Below are positions 1-11,497 of a stretch of 64,000 bases of DNA, piece after piece. Within the stretch, counting starts at the first letter, position 1; the number at the start of each line of letters is the position of its first letter. A program made the position numbers and the translations under genes. Under the pieces are notes generated by a model. That model saw nothing but the letters and a program-made list of their open reading frames with translations. It was not told where the DNA came from and ran no database searches. The stretch spans positions 868,001-932,000 of the forward strand of contig CAJFCV020000001.1 in the NCBI GenBank assembly GCA_904066235.2, in the 5' to 3' direction. Source of the stretch: Bursaphelenchus xylophilus (Eukaryota; Nematoda; Chromadorea; Rhabditida; Aphelenchoididae).

Positions 1-36
1 TTTTTAGAATGTCAAGTATAATATAATTTTTTCCAG

Positions 37-1785
37 ATTCCAATGCAAGACCTCCTCGAAATCTTTCGAAAAACCCTCCAAACGGATATGTTCTCACTTG
101 ATGACATCGCAACGACCATTTCGACGGCCAAGTCGGAGGAGTCGACCAGTCGAACAATGACGTCAACGCAGCTGGCGGAACATCGAAAAATCACCGTCCG
201 CCGATGGTCCCATATTGAATTATTGACGAAACATGCATACCGTGGAGCTAACTTGAGAATCAAGGTAAATTTTTTGGTTTTTACACGGATTTTTTTTTAT
301 TTTTGGGTCCCGCAGCGAAAATTTGATTTTGAATTTTTTGGTCTAACTCTTCGATAAAATGAAATTTTGTGTGTTTCAGGGCCCCCACAAGGACGGATCG
401 GTTCTGATTTGCCCCAGGGCCATGAGATCGGCGTTAATTAAGGACATCCGGTCGAGTGGTCCCATCATTTTGGGCCCAATAAATGGCCTCCTGATCCTGG
501 ATGGGCTGGAAAATTTGCATGTCTCCGCGATATGCGAGAGGATTATCATCCAGAATTGCAAAGAGATTACGGTATTTCTGAATACTCGAACCTCCCCGGC
601 CATCGGAAGGAACTGCCAACAGATCCGGCTGGCTCCATACAACACGTATTTTGATGTAAGTTGGAGGTGTTTTTTAGAAAGATTTTGAGGCGAAAAAGTT
701 GATTGCGGTTTCTAGGGTTATGGGACAGACTTTGGAGACAGTACTTGACAAGGAGACTATAAAAATCGAGGATTTTTGGATCAAGGTCCTCATGGATAAT
801 ATAAAATTAATGGCTAAGAGTAATTTAGCAATGATTTTTGGCGTGGAATAAGGATATTAGAGCGTGTTTGGAGGTACAGAAGCAATTTTGCGATCAAAAA
901 TGATTAGATTCATAGCTTAGAACAGAATGCCAGAAATGGCGGAAAATTTCGATTTTTGAATTTTAAATCAATTTTTATAAAGCGGAAATGGAGCAAATAG
1001 GTGGACAGGATGACTTGAGAATAGTGATAGTGATTCGGACAGAGCTGTATAAATATGTTTTTTTTTGGACTTTCAGTAAGTCATGGATAATATAATTTCG
1101 TTTGTTCGAAAAAGAACAAAAATTGAGGGAAATAATATTTATTTTGATATGAGTAACATGTATACAGCTAGCACTGTCAATTCTATGATTTTCCAAGTCC
1201 GTATTTGAGGTTAGAACAGAATGCCAAAAATGGCGGGAAATTTGAAATTTGAATTTTTTCTTTGAAAATGGTCCGAAAACTCGTTATTATTTCTTGGCAT
1301 ATTTTTGCATGTCGATGTGATGCTTTTTAGGGTCTATTCCAAGAGCTACAGTACTCTGGATTAATGTTGTTGAGCGGCAATGAAAACCGTTGGGATCAGC
1401 CGATTCAAGTGGACTCAATCCAACTAAAACCGGGTCCTCCACCCCTCCGAGTATGGAGTTTCTTGCCGCTGGATGCATTTTACATTCAGCCGACACCGTT
1501 CCCCACGAATAAAGGCTCAACTCTTCATGATGTAAGAAAAATTTATGTTATACCAGGGGTTTTGGAGGAAATTTGTTTAAAAAGTGACTAAAAACGGGTT
1601 GAAAATGAACGAATTTTGCATTTTAGTACTTCCTACGGTCCATCCCCGCGATGTACTTGGACAGTTTCGAGGAGCGAATGCGGTCCGCTGAGCTGTGGCT
1701 GCAGCGAAACCCGGAAAATCGGCTGATTGGCGTCCCGGAAAAAGATCGAGAATATCTAAAACATCGTGTCAGCCTGTCGCAATGA
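37..1785 (+). CDS. TBCC domain-containing protein 1-like (TBCCD1), C-terminal part
   Basis: Four exons join in frame: 37-264, 380-655, 1331-1531 and 1627-1785 (TGA 1783-1785). All junctions are phase 0, with GTAAAT/GTAAGT/GTAAGA donors and TTTCAG/TTTTAG acceptors. The 287 residues visible are the C-terminal part only; an acceptor at 34-36 shows that coding continues to the left of the window. Exon 2 carries the beta-helical TBCC core (GPINGLLILDGL, then APYNT). Exon 3 has the NRWDQPI segment and the FYI-PFP strand, and exon 4 the charged C-terminal helix (SFEERMRSAELWLQ), in the order seen in TBCCD1. TBCCD1 is a centrosome/Golgi-positioning relative of tubulin cofactor C and RP2. The arginine finger used by TBCC for GTPase activation is not evident here, as is known for the TBCCD1 branch. 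It could instead be another TBCC-family member, but the tail after the core favours TBCCD1. The gene converges on the membrane-protein gene at 2793. Confidence 0.8.
919..1236. repeat. Two intronic copies of the GCCATTTTTGGC motif, antisense orientation
   Basis: In the third visible intron of the TBCCD1-like gene, CAGAATGCCAGAAATGGC (about 922) and CAGAATGCCAAAAATGGC (about 1216) recur with a C/A-rich flank. They belong to the family that is abundant in the introns of the next gene (see 3720-4040, 5495-5800, 7945-8260 and 8700-9145). Confidence 0.6.
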
Positions 1786-1856
1786 TTTGCTAGCGTTGAC
1801 AGTGAATATTGAGGATGTTAAAAAGCTAAAGATATTTGAAGAGAAAGATGAAGGAA

Positions 1857-1862
1857 AATAAA
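1857..1862 (+). promoter_or_regulatory. poly(A) signal of the TBCCD1-like gene
   Basis: AATAAA lies 71 bases after the stop codon at 1783-1785, in an A/T-rich context. This is the usual nematode cleavage signal. Confidence 0.55.
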
Positions 1863-2420
1863 TATAAATTATATTGTACTAGAGGAGGAGGTGTGGATTT
1901 GGAGGTCGATTTCTCGAAAATTGGTGGGTGGAATTTGAGAACACTTGGTGAGAGTAATGAATAGGGATTGGTAAGGCACAGTGAGGAATTCTGGACATCA
2001 GTGTTGAGCAGTAAAAAAGTTATGGCATATTATAGTAGGGCGGGGGGATATTAATTTAGACGATAATTTCTCTAAAGATACTCGTTGGATTTGCATGGAA
2101 CTTGTTGAGAATGAAAAGCAGCTCTTCAAACGGCTACTGAAATATTTTTGGGTCGCGTTATGCAGAAACAAAAGAGTTATGAGATATTGTAGTAGAGGTG
2201 GCTGATATATATTGAGACTTCAGTTTCTTCAGGTAGAGTAGTCCAAATAGAATAAAGTTTTGTGGAGATTAACAGCATGCCTTTATAAAGCGTTGGTAGA
2301 AATTACAGCTCATAGGGGAAGACTTTCCTTATATTGTAGTAGGTGATCTGATATTACTTTAGACGAAAATTCCTCAAAATTCGGTGAACTTATTTTGATG
2401 TGCGCTACAGGAAATGAAAA
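1863..2420. repeat. Degenerate ~155-bp tandem repeat (TATTGTAGTAG motif)
   Basis: Four related units start near 1869, 2031, 2187 and 2331. Each begins TATTGTACTAG, TATTATAGTAG or TATTGTAGTAG and is followed by a GAGG/GGGG patch, then ATTTAGACGA and CTCGAAAAT-like segments. The spacing is about 144-162 bp. They lie between the two convergent genes. The rest of 1786-2792 shows no coding sequence. Confidence 0.55.
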
Positions 2421-2545
2421 TGAGGTCGTTCTAATGATTAGCGCAAAATTTCATACCGCGTTATACAGAATTCGCCGAGTTCTGAGCCGTTTTTCAAAGT
2501 CGCCTATATCAAGATGACGTCAAGCCAAAAACAATTCATAGAACT

Positions 2546-2551
2546 TTTATT
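2546..2551 (-). promoter_or_regulatory. possible poly(A) signal of the 2793-9502 gene
   Basis: TTTATT on the + strand reads AATAAA on the - strand, about 240 bases beyond the stop codon at 2793-2795. It is the nearest canonical signal found by eye. Confidence 0.3.
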
Positions 2552-2792
2552 AGTGAAGTATAAATAGTGAAAACTATCAAACCGGACATTGTAAAATACG
2601 AGTAAATCAATTTTTAGTAAAATTCAATAACAAAAGTACAAGTAAAAGTGGTGAAATTTGATAAGCATGAGGTTTGAATGGACAGAACATCGTGGTTGAT
2701 ATATTGAAAAAGACAATTCCATGGTTATCTCCAATTTCCAATCCGCATTGGTTTTGAGCAATTAGTCGCGAGAGCGTTGCCGTTGTTTCCGT

Positions 2793-5700
2793 TCAAAGAC
2801 CCGTTTGGTAGTGGCTGTACAGGCGGCTGTCCAGGCTCCCTTTTGGCCCTAAAGGCTGTTTTTGATAGCCGTAGGGGCTGGGCGCCGGCGCTGGGACCGG
2901 AGTGCGACTGCAGGGCGAGTATGGGCTGCTATATCCGTTGCTGGGAGGTGGCGGAGTACTGTAGGCTTCATTTGGCGGGTTACTGTAACTTTTACCCGGG
3001 TTACTGTAATTGGTCCCTGGGTTACTGTAACCGTCAGAAGTGCGTTTAAGACCGAGTTTAGGGCTACTGTAGCCGTTCGGGAGGTTATTGTAAATTTTCC
3101 CGGAGTTACTGTAGATTTCGGTGCGGTTACTGTAACTTTCGTTTAGAGGGGTGCTGTAGCTGCGATCCTCCAAATCACGGTACTCGGGGCCTTCTGGTAT
3201 ACTGTAGTCAACAATTTTTTGGTTACTGTAACTTGTTGACGGGTTACTGTAAGTTGTATTTAGAGGATTACTGTAGTGCTGCCGGTTACTGTAGATCCCC
3301 TTATGATTACTGAATCCATTTTGAAGCCGATTCAAGTCATTTCCCACCCTCGCTGAGTTTGCGAACACAGTAGAATGGCTACTAAATTGACCATAATTAC
3401 TCCGTCGCGGCGCCTCCGGATCGCTACCGTAACCCCCGCTCCGACGAACCAAGTTGTTGTCCAGACTGCTTTGGCGGAACGCACCGTTGGCGTGGACGTG
3501 CGCCAAGGCAGGGTTGATCCGCAGCACGGTCGGCGAAGGGGTCCATTGAGCGAGTCGGCTTTCGCGCAGGAAATCGTCGTAGGACGCAGGCGACGGATCC
3601 AAGGGACGACCGGGGAAAATCGCGGGCCGATGGAGCTCGGAGGAGACTGAAAATTGAAAATTTATGTATTTTTTGTCATGTACAAATTTTATTTTTGGCG
3701 ATGTTTAAAGAAAAAATCAAATTTTCAAATTCCCGCCAAACTTGGCATTCTGTTTTAGTGGTCGGAAATGGCTGATATGTGCTCAAAAATGTCAGCGTTT
3801 GTTATTTTATTTATGGAAATTAAAAATATCGTCGAATTTGGTGCACTAAAAGATTCAAATTTTCAAATTCCCACCAAATTTGGCATTCTGTTTTAGGGTC
3901 GGAAATGACGTACATGTGCTTAAAATACCAGTGCTTGCTATTTTATTGTGTGAAATCTGGTATTACGTCCAATTTAGAGCACTGAAAATTCAAATTTTCA
4001 AATTCCCGCCAAATTTGGCATTCTGTTTTATCGGTTGCAAGTCAAAAATAGATGCTCAAAAAATGTCACTAGTCACGATTTGATCGCTAGAAACTTATTT
4101 TCTGGCCATTACTACAATGAATTTTTACTACACTTTGAAAAAAAAAAGTTTCCGGCTCGATACGGCAATTTCCTTACCTCTGCTCTCCACTGTATCCTTC
4201 CGACTAGCCACCTCTGCCGTAGGCGTCTCCACCTCACTATTCAACGTTCCCTCGCTTGGCGTATGCACTCGATCGTACGTATTCTCCTCGACGAAGCTGT
4301 TATGCGCGCTTTGCGACAGTTGGCTCTTTTTCCGGCTGATGGGCGAGTAATTTTCGGTCGATTGGTATTTCCTCAGCATTCGCATGCGACTCTGCGCCAG
4401 CGTTCTCGGCAAAACGTCCAATTTCGGAGAGTCTGAGGTCATTTTCGGCGTGTTTTGGCCAAGGCTTCTTGGCAAAACCGGCGTCGAATTGGGGGCCACG
4501 ATACTGGGTGGGCCATGGTGAAGATCGGCGGAATTTTGAAGTTTCCGGTCGTCAAATTTCCGTCGATCCTGTCTTAAACGGCTTGTTGTGGCATTACTGA
4601 GTGGTGTGGCGGTCGTACTGTTGCTTTCGTATTCGTATCTTGGCGGAATATTCGAATTTATACTGAGGCTTAGGCTCGAGTCCGGGCTCTCATTGAACCG
4701 ACTTAAAGTCAATTTTCCCTCCAAAGTCTTGGGTTTCCGCATCGCTGATGCACTGTACACCGAAGAGGCTGTCGAGCCCTGAGGGCTTTCCGGCTTGAAA
4801 CGAGATTTTTCGTCGATTAAAATGGGCGTTTCCACTTCTTGATGACCAAAACTTTGATGGATAATATCTTGATGTGCATGGTCCGCTACAAACTCCCTGG
4901 CTAGTCCATTGACAAGCGCTTGAACCCTAGTTGGCGGGTCTTGACGGATGATTGTGGCGCTGTTGTCATTCGTGCGCAGCAACGAAACTTTTTTCCGGTT
5001 TTCTCCCATTTTTCCGCCAAACCCAATTCCATTCCCCACATGGCCATTGACTTGGCCGTTGCTGAAGTTGGAACGTAGAGTTGGAGCATGACCTTCGTCA
5101 TCCACTTTGACCACTTTTTCGCATTTTTTGAGGCCCCCATTTTCGACTACGGAGCCGTTTTCGCCACCCGGCTGCGTCAAGATCGGCTGTTTGCGTTGGG
5201 TCTGCGGAGTTCTGGTAACTACTGTAGGGGTAATTTCGTCGTCTCGCAGCTTCCGCGACGAGTCCCATTCCGCTTCAACGTGCCAATACCAATGCCAGTA
5301 GACGTAGAGCTGAAATATAGAGGGGTAATTTCCCATTAATGTGAGTTTGGATGACGTCATTTGAAATCGAGACTTTTTTGATTTTTCGGCGAAAAAATTG
5401 GTGCAAATTTTTTTAACACCTCCATAATGATCTATTATTTAGAAAAATGTGCTTAGAATTGATTTACAATGCGAGTTTGAACCATAATTTTCAAAAATTC
5501 AAAATCCCGCCACTTTTGGCATTCTGTTTCAGTGGTCAAAAACACTAGCTAAGTGGTTGAAAATTAATTATATTGTCATTCTGCATGATCAGAATCGTGT
5601 TGAGACTGATTATGACCACAAAAAATTCAAAAAGCAAGATTCCCGCCATTTTTGGCATTCTGTTTTAGGGGTCTGAAATAGAAGATATGTTGTCTAAAAT

Positions 5701-8700
5701 GAGATATACCGCTATTTTACTACTTAAAATTGATTCTGAGGCCCATTTCTGCTTCCAAAAAATAAAAATTTCAAATTCCCACCATTTTTGGCATTCTGTT
5801 TCAAGCAAAATTTAGGGTAAAATACGACTTCGCACGTTTCTTCATTAACCTTCTACTTACCAAAAAGAAGTTCATACACATCCCAATGACATATGCGAAG
5901 ATGGCCGTCATCGGTGCATTGTTCAAATCGCCCATAAAAGTTGGTAGGATCCGGGGTAATGCCGCCAAACTCAGGATCAGCAGGCCAATTCCGTAGATAC
6001 TTTGCTAAAAAGGTTTAATTATTTTTGTTAATTTTTGCATTATTATTATTATTTTTTCAAATTTTGTTTTTTTTTCAAAATTTAAATTTTTTGTTAATTT
6101 TTGCATTATTTATTCTTTATTTTTTCAAATTTTGTTTTTTTTTTTCAAAATTTAAAACTATTTAGTTATTATATTTGAAGCCATTTTCATTGTGTATTTT
6201 TTCTTCGCCAATGAGGCCATTTAACAACATGATGATGTGTGAGAACAATAACGCCAAATGTCGGACCATTTGCGTCAATCCACTATTAGTTCGTAATGTT
6301 ATGTTCTCATGAGCCCGGAAAAAACGTTTTGGTCTCGACAAAAAACACAATTGAGTTTGCAGAAATTGTAGTTGGGTTTAATTAAACGATTTTTTTGCCT
6401 ATTTTCTTGCAAATGATTTTTTGTGGAAAGATTGCAGTCTATGTTTCAAAACAAATAGAGGGATTTTTCAATTTTTGAAATCCATTTTTTCATTTTTTTT
6501 TGAAATTTTTTGGGTTTTTATATTTAAAAAAATTGTTTATTGTATTTAAAATATTTTTGAAATTTACCGATTTTTTTGGAACCAATAGGGTTGATTTTTT
6601 GAATTTTTTATTTTTTTATTTCTAACAAAAATAAAATAAATCAGTAAAATAAAAAAAAATCAGAAAAAGATTAAAAGAATATTTTTTAAATCAAAAAATA
6701 AGTATAAACTAACTTTTTTGCATTGATTTATATTTATTATTTTAAAAAATTAAAATTTTACAAAATTATTTAAAAAAATTTGTTTTAAAAAATTAAAATT
6801 ATTTAAATATTACATATTTTTAATTTAAAAAAATCAAAAAACAAATAAATGCTTGATTTTATGCCTTTATTTATTTTTTTAATAAAAAAATAACTGTTTT
6901 TTTTTATTTTTTTAAACTTATTTACATTTATTTCGAAAAATTTTAAAAAAGTTTTTTTTATTTTCGTTATTCAAAAAGTCAAATTTTATTCTAAATTTAT
7001 TTTTTCATTTTCAAAAAACCAAAAAAACTCACCTGAATTAGCAACGGCCACAACAAAAACGGTCTAGGTCGATTCAAGAAGGCGCATGGCAAGCACATCA
7101 CCAGTACCATGATATGCGTCACACACCATCCGAATCTCCCGTAGCCGCCATCCAGGTGCTCCGCAACGCAACCGTCAATGCCCCAGAGTGAGTGGAACAG
7201 ACCGATGTCGAAGATGATCGCGTCGACGCCGGCGAACGCCATCGGCAGGCTGGAATTGGCGTTGAAGTCGCAGAAAAGGATCTGAAATGGATTTTTTTTT
7301 GAATTTTAAAAATGGATTCAAATTTTTTTTATTTCAAATTTTTGATCTTTTTAATTTTTTTTTTTTTTGATTTTTCATTTGAAAAATCGTTATTAAAAAC
7401 ATAACAAATGCCTTACAAAATTTTTATGGCCTTCAGAATCAATTTCTATGAAAAAAAATTGAAAAAATTCAAATTTCCCGCCATTTTTGGCATTCTGTTC
7501 TAAGCCGTATTTTCGGCGGGAATTTGCTTCAGATTGAAAAATGAGTAGTTAACAAGTGCCCAAGAGTGTTTTTTATTATGCTTCCTTCTTATTCAATCAT
7601 TTTTAGGCCGAAAATTATATTATCCATGATGACTTTTGAACTTTCCTCCGATTCCTTTGATTTTTCGAACCCCCTTTCCCCGTAATTCCAATCCAGACGC
7701 TTTCTCAAAGTCTTTACAAGCCCCCACTAACTTCCTGATGTACTCAAAATAACATGGGGTTTTGGGCAAAGACAATAAATATTGGCCCATTTCGAAGGGC
7801 ATTTCGGTTGAATAAAAAGCCGAACAAAAGGAATAGCGGAAGTCGGGTTCGGCGGATCCTGAACGCATTATAATATTGGTAGTCTGCCTACGACGTCATC
7901 TTGAATATTACGAGAATTTCGGGGTTTTCTGGTTGATTTAATGGCCTTAGAACGGAATGCCAAAAATGGCGGGAAATTCAAATTTTTGAATTTTATGGTG
8001 ATTGAAGGTGTATGAAATGGACTATAAATGCGATGTAGGATCTTCATATCATGTTGTCAGTAATTTACAGTCCTTTTGAAGCCTTACAACAGAATGCCAA
8101 AAATAGCGGGAATTTTGAATTTTCAAATTCTAAATTCATATAGAGCTTGAAGAATCTTTTCTAGGTGTGATTTAAAGACCTTTTATACATTTTCAAATCA
8201 GTTTTGAGTATTTTTCAACGCTTACAACAGAATGCCAAAAAATGGCGGGAATTTTGAAATTCAAAAATTTTTCTGCAAAATCGCTTCCATCACTTATGAC
8301 CTTCGAGGATAGATATAAATAAGCGATACTAATGGTTTATCGTCGAAAAAAACAAAGAAATTAATCTTATTTTAGGCCGGACTAATCTTTCATTTGGATT
8401 CCATTCCCCTTATGTCATCATATTTCCTTCCGCCTCTCATTTTCAACATGATTAAATTTTTTGTTGGTGCAGCTGCGGCCCAAAAATAGCCGCGAATCTT
8501 ACGAAAATATGAGAAGGAGGGGATTTGATGTCATTTGAGAATCCGATTATATTGTAATAGGTAGCTGATGTAAAATAATATAGGAACAGGTGAATGTTCG
8601 AATGCATGATGCGGGTTTCTCTTGAATAATTGGTTAGACAGCCATAAATAATTCTTGGAGGCCAGAGGTCCAAAATTTCGGATTTTTTTTTGAATATTTG

Positions 8701-9502
8701 AGTTTCCCGCCATTTTGGCATTCTGTTTTAGGAGTCAAAAAAGACGAAGAAAATGCAAAAGATGTCCTCAAGGTCTTGAAATCGCCTACAGAAGAAATTT
8801 TTAATTCCCTTGACGATTTCAAAATTCAACAATTCAAGTTTCCCGCCATTTTTGGCATTCTGTTCTAGGGATGGCGAAGATGCCAAAAAGAAAATGATAT
8901 ACGATCTAAGTGTCTTGGAATTATATTTTCACGTTATTCTTAGTATTTTCAAAAGTTTTGATATCCAAAAATTCAAGTTTCCCGCCATTTTTGGCATTCT
9001 GTTCTAGGGGTTGGAAAACATTGGATACCGAACGATGTACGACTTCAGGGCTTTATGATGACATAAGAAAGTAATTTTGAGTATTTTCGAACGATTTAAA
9101 GTTCAAAAAATTCAAATTTCCCGCCATTTTTGGCATAATGTTTCAATGGTCGGAAATTGCCCAAAACTGACTAAGAATGATTTTCAGCAGTCGAGACGTA
9201 ATTTTTAGAAAAGAAAAACGACTTTTAAAGGCATTTATAATTCGGAAAAATACAAAAAAGCTTACAAATTCCCAAAGACCTCAAAAAATTACCTTGTTGA
9301 AGTTGACGATGCTGTAGACATGCTGCAGCAGTGCCCACACACACACCCCCAACTGCAAAAGCCCAATGTAGAGCGAGAGTTGGCTGTTGAGGAAACGTCG
9401 GCCGAAAATCCGGGAGTATTGGTCGCGGATTTGGAGGAAGCGACTCATCGATGCCTCCGCCGCCGCTCCAACACGACCACGCCACGTCGCAAGGGAATCG
9501 GA
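2793..9502 (-). CDS. Multi-pass membrane protein with long low-complexity C-terminal tail, family not recognised
   Basis: Five exons read right to left: 9502-9293, 7281-7033, 6004-5861, 5309-4178 and 3646-2793 (stop 2793-2795). Phases match at every junction (0,0,0,1), with CAG/TAG acceptors and GTRAG-type donors, giving about 862 residues. Residues 1-210 are hydrophobic: segments around LYIGLLQLGVCVWALL, AFAGVDAIIFDIGLF, HIMVLVMCLPCAF, the paired stretch LLWPLLIQ-SIYGIGLLILSL, and YVIGMCMNFFLLYVYWHWYW. That is four or five membrane passes. The tail (about residues 215-862) is Ser/Asn/Pro-rich and looks disordered; the last exon has about 15 Tyr-Ser-Asn-(Pro) repeats. I do not recognise the family. 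The 5' end is uncertain: the acceptor at 9503-9505 implies an upstream exon, and ATG 9448 is the first Met inside the first exon shown here. A 5' exon at 12153-12196 or a coding exon at 16321-16415 may precede it. Confidence 0.72.
2955..3320. repeat. Coding array of the TTACTGTAA dyad (YSN repeats)
   Basis: Within the last exon of the membrane-protein gene, about 15 copies of the odd palindrome GTTACTGTAAC or close variants (e.g. near 2980, 3001, 3021, 3106, 3126, 3224, 3243, 3287) recur every 20-45 bp. Read on the coding strand, TACAGTAAC gives Tyr-Ser-Asn, so the DNA repeat is the source of the Y-S-N-P tail. An isolated copy of the same dyad is at about 57743. Confidence 0.75.
3720..4040. 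repeat. Three copies of the intronic GCCATTTTTGGCATTCTG repeat
   Basis: Copies start near 3731, 3869 and 4004 (about 137 bp apart), each as CCCGCCAAATTTGGCATTC or a variant followed by TGTTTTAG or TGTTTTAT. They lie in the last intron (3647-4177) of the membrane-protein gene, orientated antisense to it. Confidence 0.7.
5495..5800. repeat. Three copies of the GCCATTTTTGGCATTCTG repeat
   Basis: Copies lie near 5506, 5641 and 5778, 135-138 bp apart, in intron 5310-5860. Only about 30 bp (CCCGCC, A/T core, GGCATTCTGTTTYAG) is conserved per unit; the rest of each unit differs. Confidence 0.7.
6005..7032. other. A/T-rich intron with homopolymer runs
   Basis: The intron between exons 7033-7281 and 5861-6004 of the membrane-protein gene. 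From about 6440 to 7000 it is almost only A and T in TTTTT/AAAAA runs with no defined repeat unit. 6160-6420 is of ordinary composition with no coding signal. Confidence 0.6.
7470..9145. repeat. Eight copies of the GCCATTTTTGGCATTCTG repeat in two orientations
   Basis: In intron 7282-9292, one copy lies at about 7478. Three in the opposite orientation (CAGAATGCCAAAAATGGC) lie near 7951, 8090 and 8227, and four in the first orientation near 8706, 8840, 8979 and 9118. Neighbouring copies within each run are 132-140 bp apart. 7610-7900 between them is unique sequence with an 82-codon open frame but no convincing splice sites. Confidence 0.7.
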
Positions 9503-9726
9503 CTGAAATTTTGGGTTTGTTAGAAGATAATTTTCATCGTAAAATACGTGTTCTTTAGTCCATTTCATGAGAAAAAATTAGAAAAAATCGATTTTTCCGA
9601 GAAAAAAATCGGTATGAAAAAAAATTTTCTTTTTTTTAAAGAACAGCCTTATAAAGCTCTAAAAGTTATTTTTGCGCAAAAAATTTCATCATTTTAGGGT
9701 TAATATACGTTCAGTCGAGGCATTCT

Positions 9727-10560
9727 TTTTCTTGCACTGTGCAACGCAAAAAAAATTTTTGTTTGCGCACTGTGCAATGCAAAATTTTTTATCGCACTGT
9801 GCTACACAAAAAAATTTTCCTCGCATCGTGCATTCAACGCAAAAAAAAAAATTTTCTCGCACTGTGCAAAACAAAAAAATTTTTTCATCGCACCGTGCAC
9901 TCAAATTTTTTTTTACGCACCGTGCAATGCAAAAAAAGTTTTTTTTCTTGCACTGTGTGTGCATTCAACAAAGCAACTTTTCATCGCACCGTGCACTCAA
10001 AAAAATTTTCATTTTTTACGCACTGTGCAAATCAAAAATAAATAATATTTTCTTGCACTGTGCAATGCAAAAAAAGTTCTTCTTGCACTGTGCATTCAAC
10101 AAAAACAAACTTTTTTCTTGCACTGTGCATTGAACAAAAAAAAACTTTTTATCGCACCGTGCACTCAAAAAGATTTTTATTTTTTACGCACTGTGCAAAT
10201 CAAAAATAAATAATGTTTTATCGCACTGTGCAACGCAAAAAATTTTTTTCTTCTTGCACTGTGCATTCAACAAAAACAACTTTTTATCGCACCGTGCACC
10301 CAACATTTTTTTTAATTTTTTTACGCACTGTGCAAATCAAAAATAAATAATATTTTATCGCACCGTGCAAATCAAAACATTTTTCTCGCACTGTGCAATA
10401 TAAAATTTTTGTTTTATTAGAAGATAATTTTCATGGTAAAATACGTGTTCCGCAAAGATTAAATCACATCAAAAATTTTTTTATTTTTTACGCACCCTGC
10501 AATGCAAAAAAAACGCTTTCTCGCACTGTGCGAAGCAAAAAATAAATAATATTTTTCTCG
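9727..10560. repeat. GCACTGTGC satellite, array 1
   Basis: About 22 copies of the 9-mer GCACTGTGC or GCACCGTGC, each flanked by CAA/CGCA and separated by A/T-only spacers (AAAAAATTTTTTTATC and similar), spaced about 28-37 bp. The 9-mer is an odd palindrome (GCAC-N-GTGC) and is conserved, while the spacers drift in length and sequence. 10411-10455 interrupts the array with a near copy of the intron end at 9514-9556. Open frames in this stretch follow from the repeat and are not genes. Confidence 0.85.
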
Positions 10561-10925
10561 CATTAAAAAAAAAGTACAACTTTTGGGCGAAAATAAAAAT
10601 TCCTATCCAAATTCGAGGCAATTAGGCCGGACCCCGAAACGAGAAACCTCTGAATGTGTAAAATGATAAAGCCCTCGAGGGATGTGCGCTTTATAATTAA
10701 AAATGTGTTCTGACAATTTTGTAGTTGTTCTGCGTCATCACACACCGTGCGTAGGTAGGGTTGGTTTCGCTCTTCACAAAACAACACAAGTACAGGGCAA
10801 TTGTACGAAAAATTAATTGTACTCCTTTTAGAACGGGGCTAAAATTGGAAATAATGAAAAAATGGTGGTCCAAGTTTTGTTCGGGGCGTAGAAAAGATAA
10901 GGAAAAAAATAGTATAATAAAAAAA
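10561..10925. other. Unique island inside the satellite region
   Basis: About 350 bp without the dyad, of ordinary composition. A 74-codon minus-strand frame is open, but there is no homologue I recognise and no exon-like splice context. Confidence 0.4.
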
Positions 10926-10929
10926 AATT

Positions 10930-11018
10930 CTTTTTCTGCACTGTGCAGCGTAAAAAAATCTCTTTTTTATTGCACTGTGCATTCAACAGAAATTTGATTT
11001 CTGCACTGTGCAACTAAA
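10930..11018. repeat. GCACTGTGC satellite, short array
   Basis: Three dyads (near 10939, 10973 and 11003) are continuous in style with arrays 1 and 2. The array is interrupted on its right by the inserted element 11024-11472. Confidence 0.75.
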
Positions 11019-11023
11019 ACTAA

Positions 11024-11472
11024 CAGGGGAAGTACTCCAAGTGCGACGCTCAGATTTTCTTTAAATTTTGCACACACGTCGGGTATGGACTAAATATCAA
11101 TTCCTGAAAGTTTTAGCTCGCGCTTTGCGGGCGCCGCCGAGATATCGAACGATTTTTGCCGCCGAGAGAGCACGCCAAATGCGGAGAGCGGTCAGAGAGA
11201 AAAACGCTTTTTGGCCATAACTTTGGCAGTTTTGTGCAGAAAAATTTGATTTTTTGTGGAAACATTATCCTTTACGGTTGAAATCGGCATGAAACTTTTC
11301 GTGCCGAAATTCGGCAAAAATTCCTAAATTTTGGCCGACTTTCGATCTAAAAATCTCGGCTGTTTCTGCAAAGCGCGAGCTAGGATTCTCGCACATATCT
11401 TAGAAAAACCTTTTCTAAATTTGTGCCAAGTTTCATCAAAATCTGAGCGTCGCACTTGGAGTACTTCCCCTG
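11024..11472. mobile_element. MITE with CAGGGGAAGTACTCC terminal inverted repeats, TAA target duplication
   Basis: The ends CAGGGGAAGTACTCCAAG... and ...CTTGGAGTACTTCCCCTG are inverted repeats extending about 35 bp to CTCAGATTTT. TAA is present at 11021-11023 and 11473-11475, consistent with a 3-bp target-site duplication. The element sits inside the GCACTGTGC satellite and carries an internal module (GCGGAGAGCGGTCAGAGAG) shared with other families. No transposase. The 3-bp duplication suggests a PIF/Harbinger-type mobiliser, which is inference. Confidence 0.8.
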
Positions 11473-11497
11473 TAAGTTAAAACGAATTTTTAATTTT

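Noticed and set aside
9446..9568. Taking ATG 9568 as the start of the membrane protein
   Set aside because: Codons before 9502 translate intron-like sequence ending in a clear TTTCAG acceptor, and the segment is partly duplicated at 10411-10455.
9672..10133. 153-codon and related Lys/Phe/Cys-rich frames
   Set aside because: Translation of the GCACTGTGC satellite; the same peptide flavour appears in array 2 at 11525-12136.
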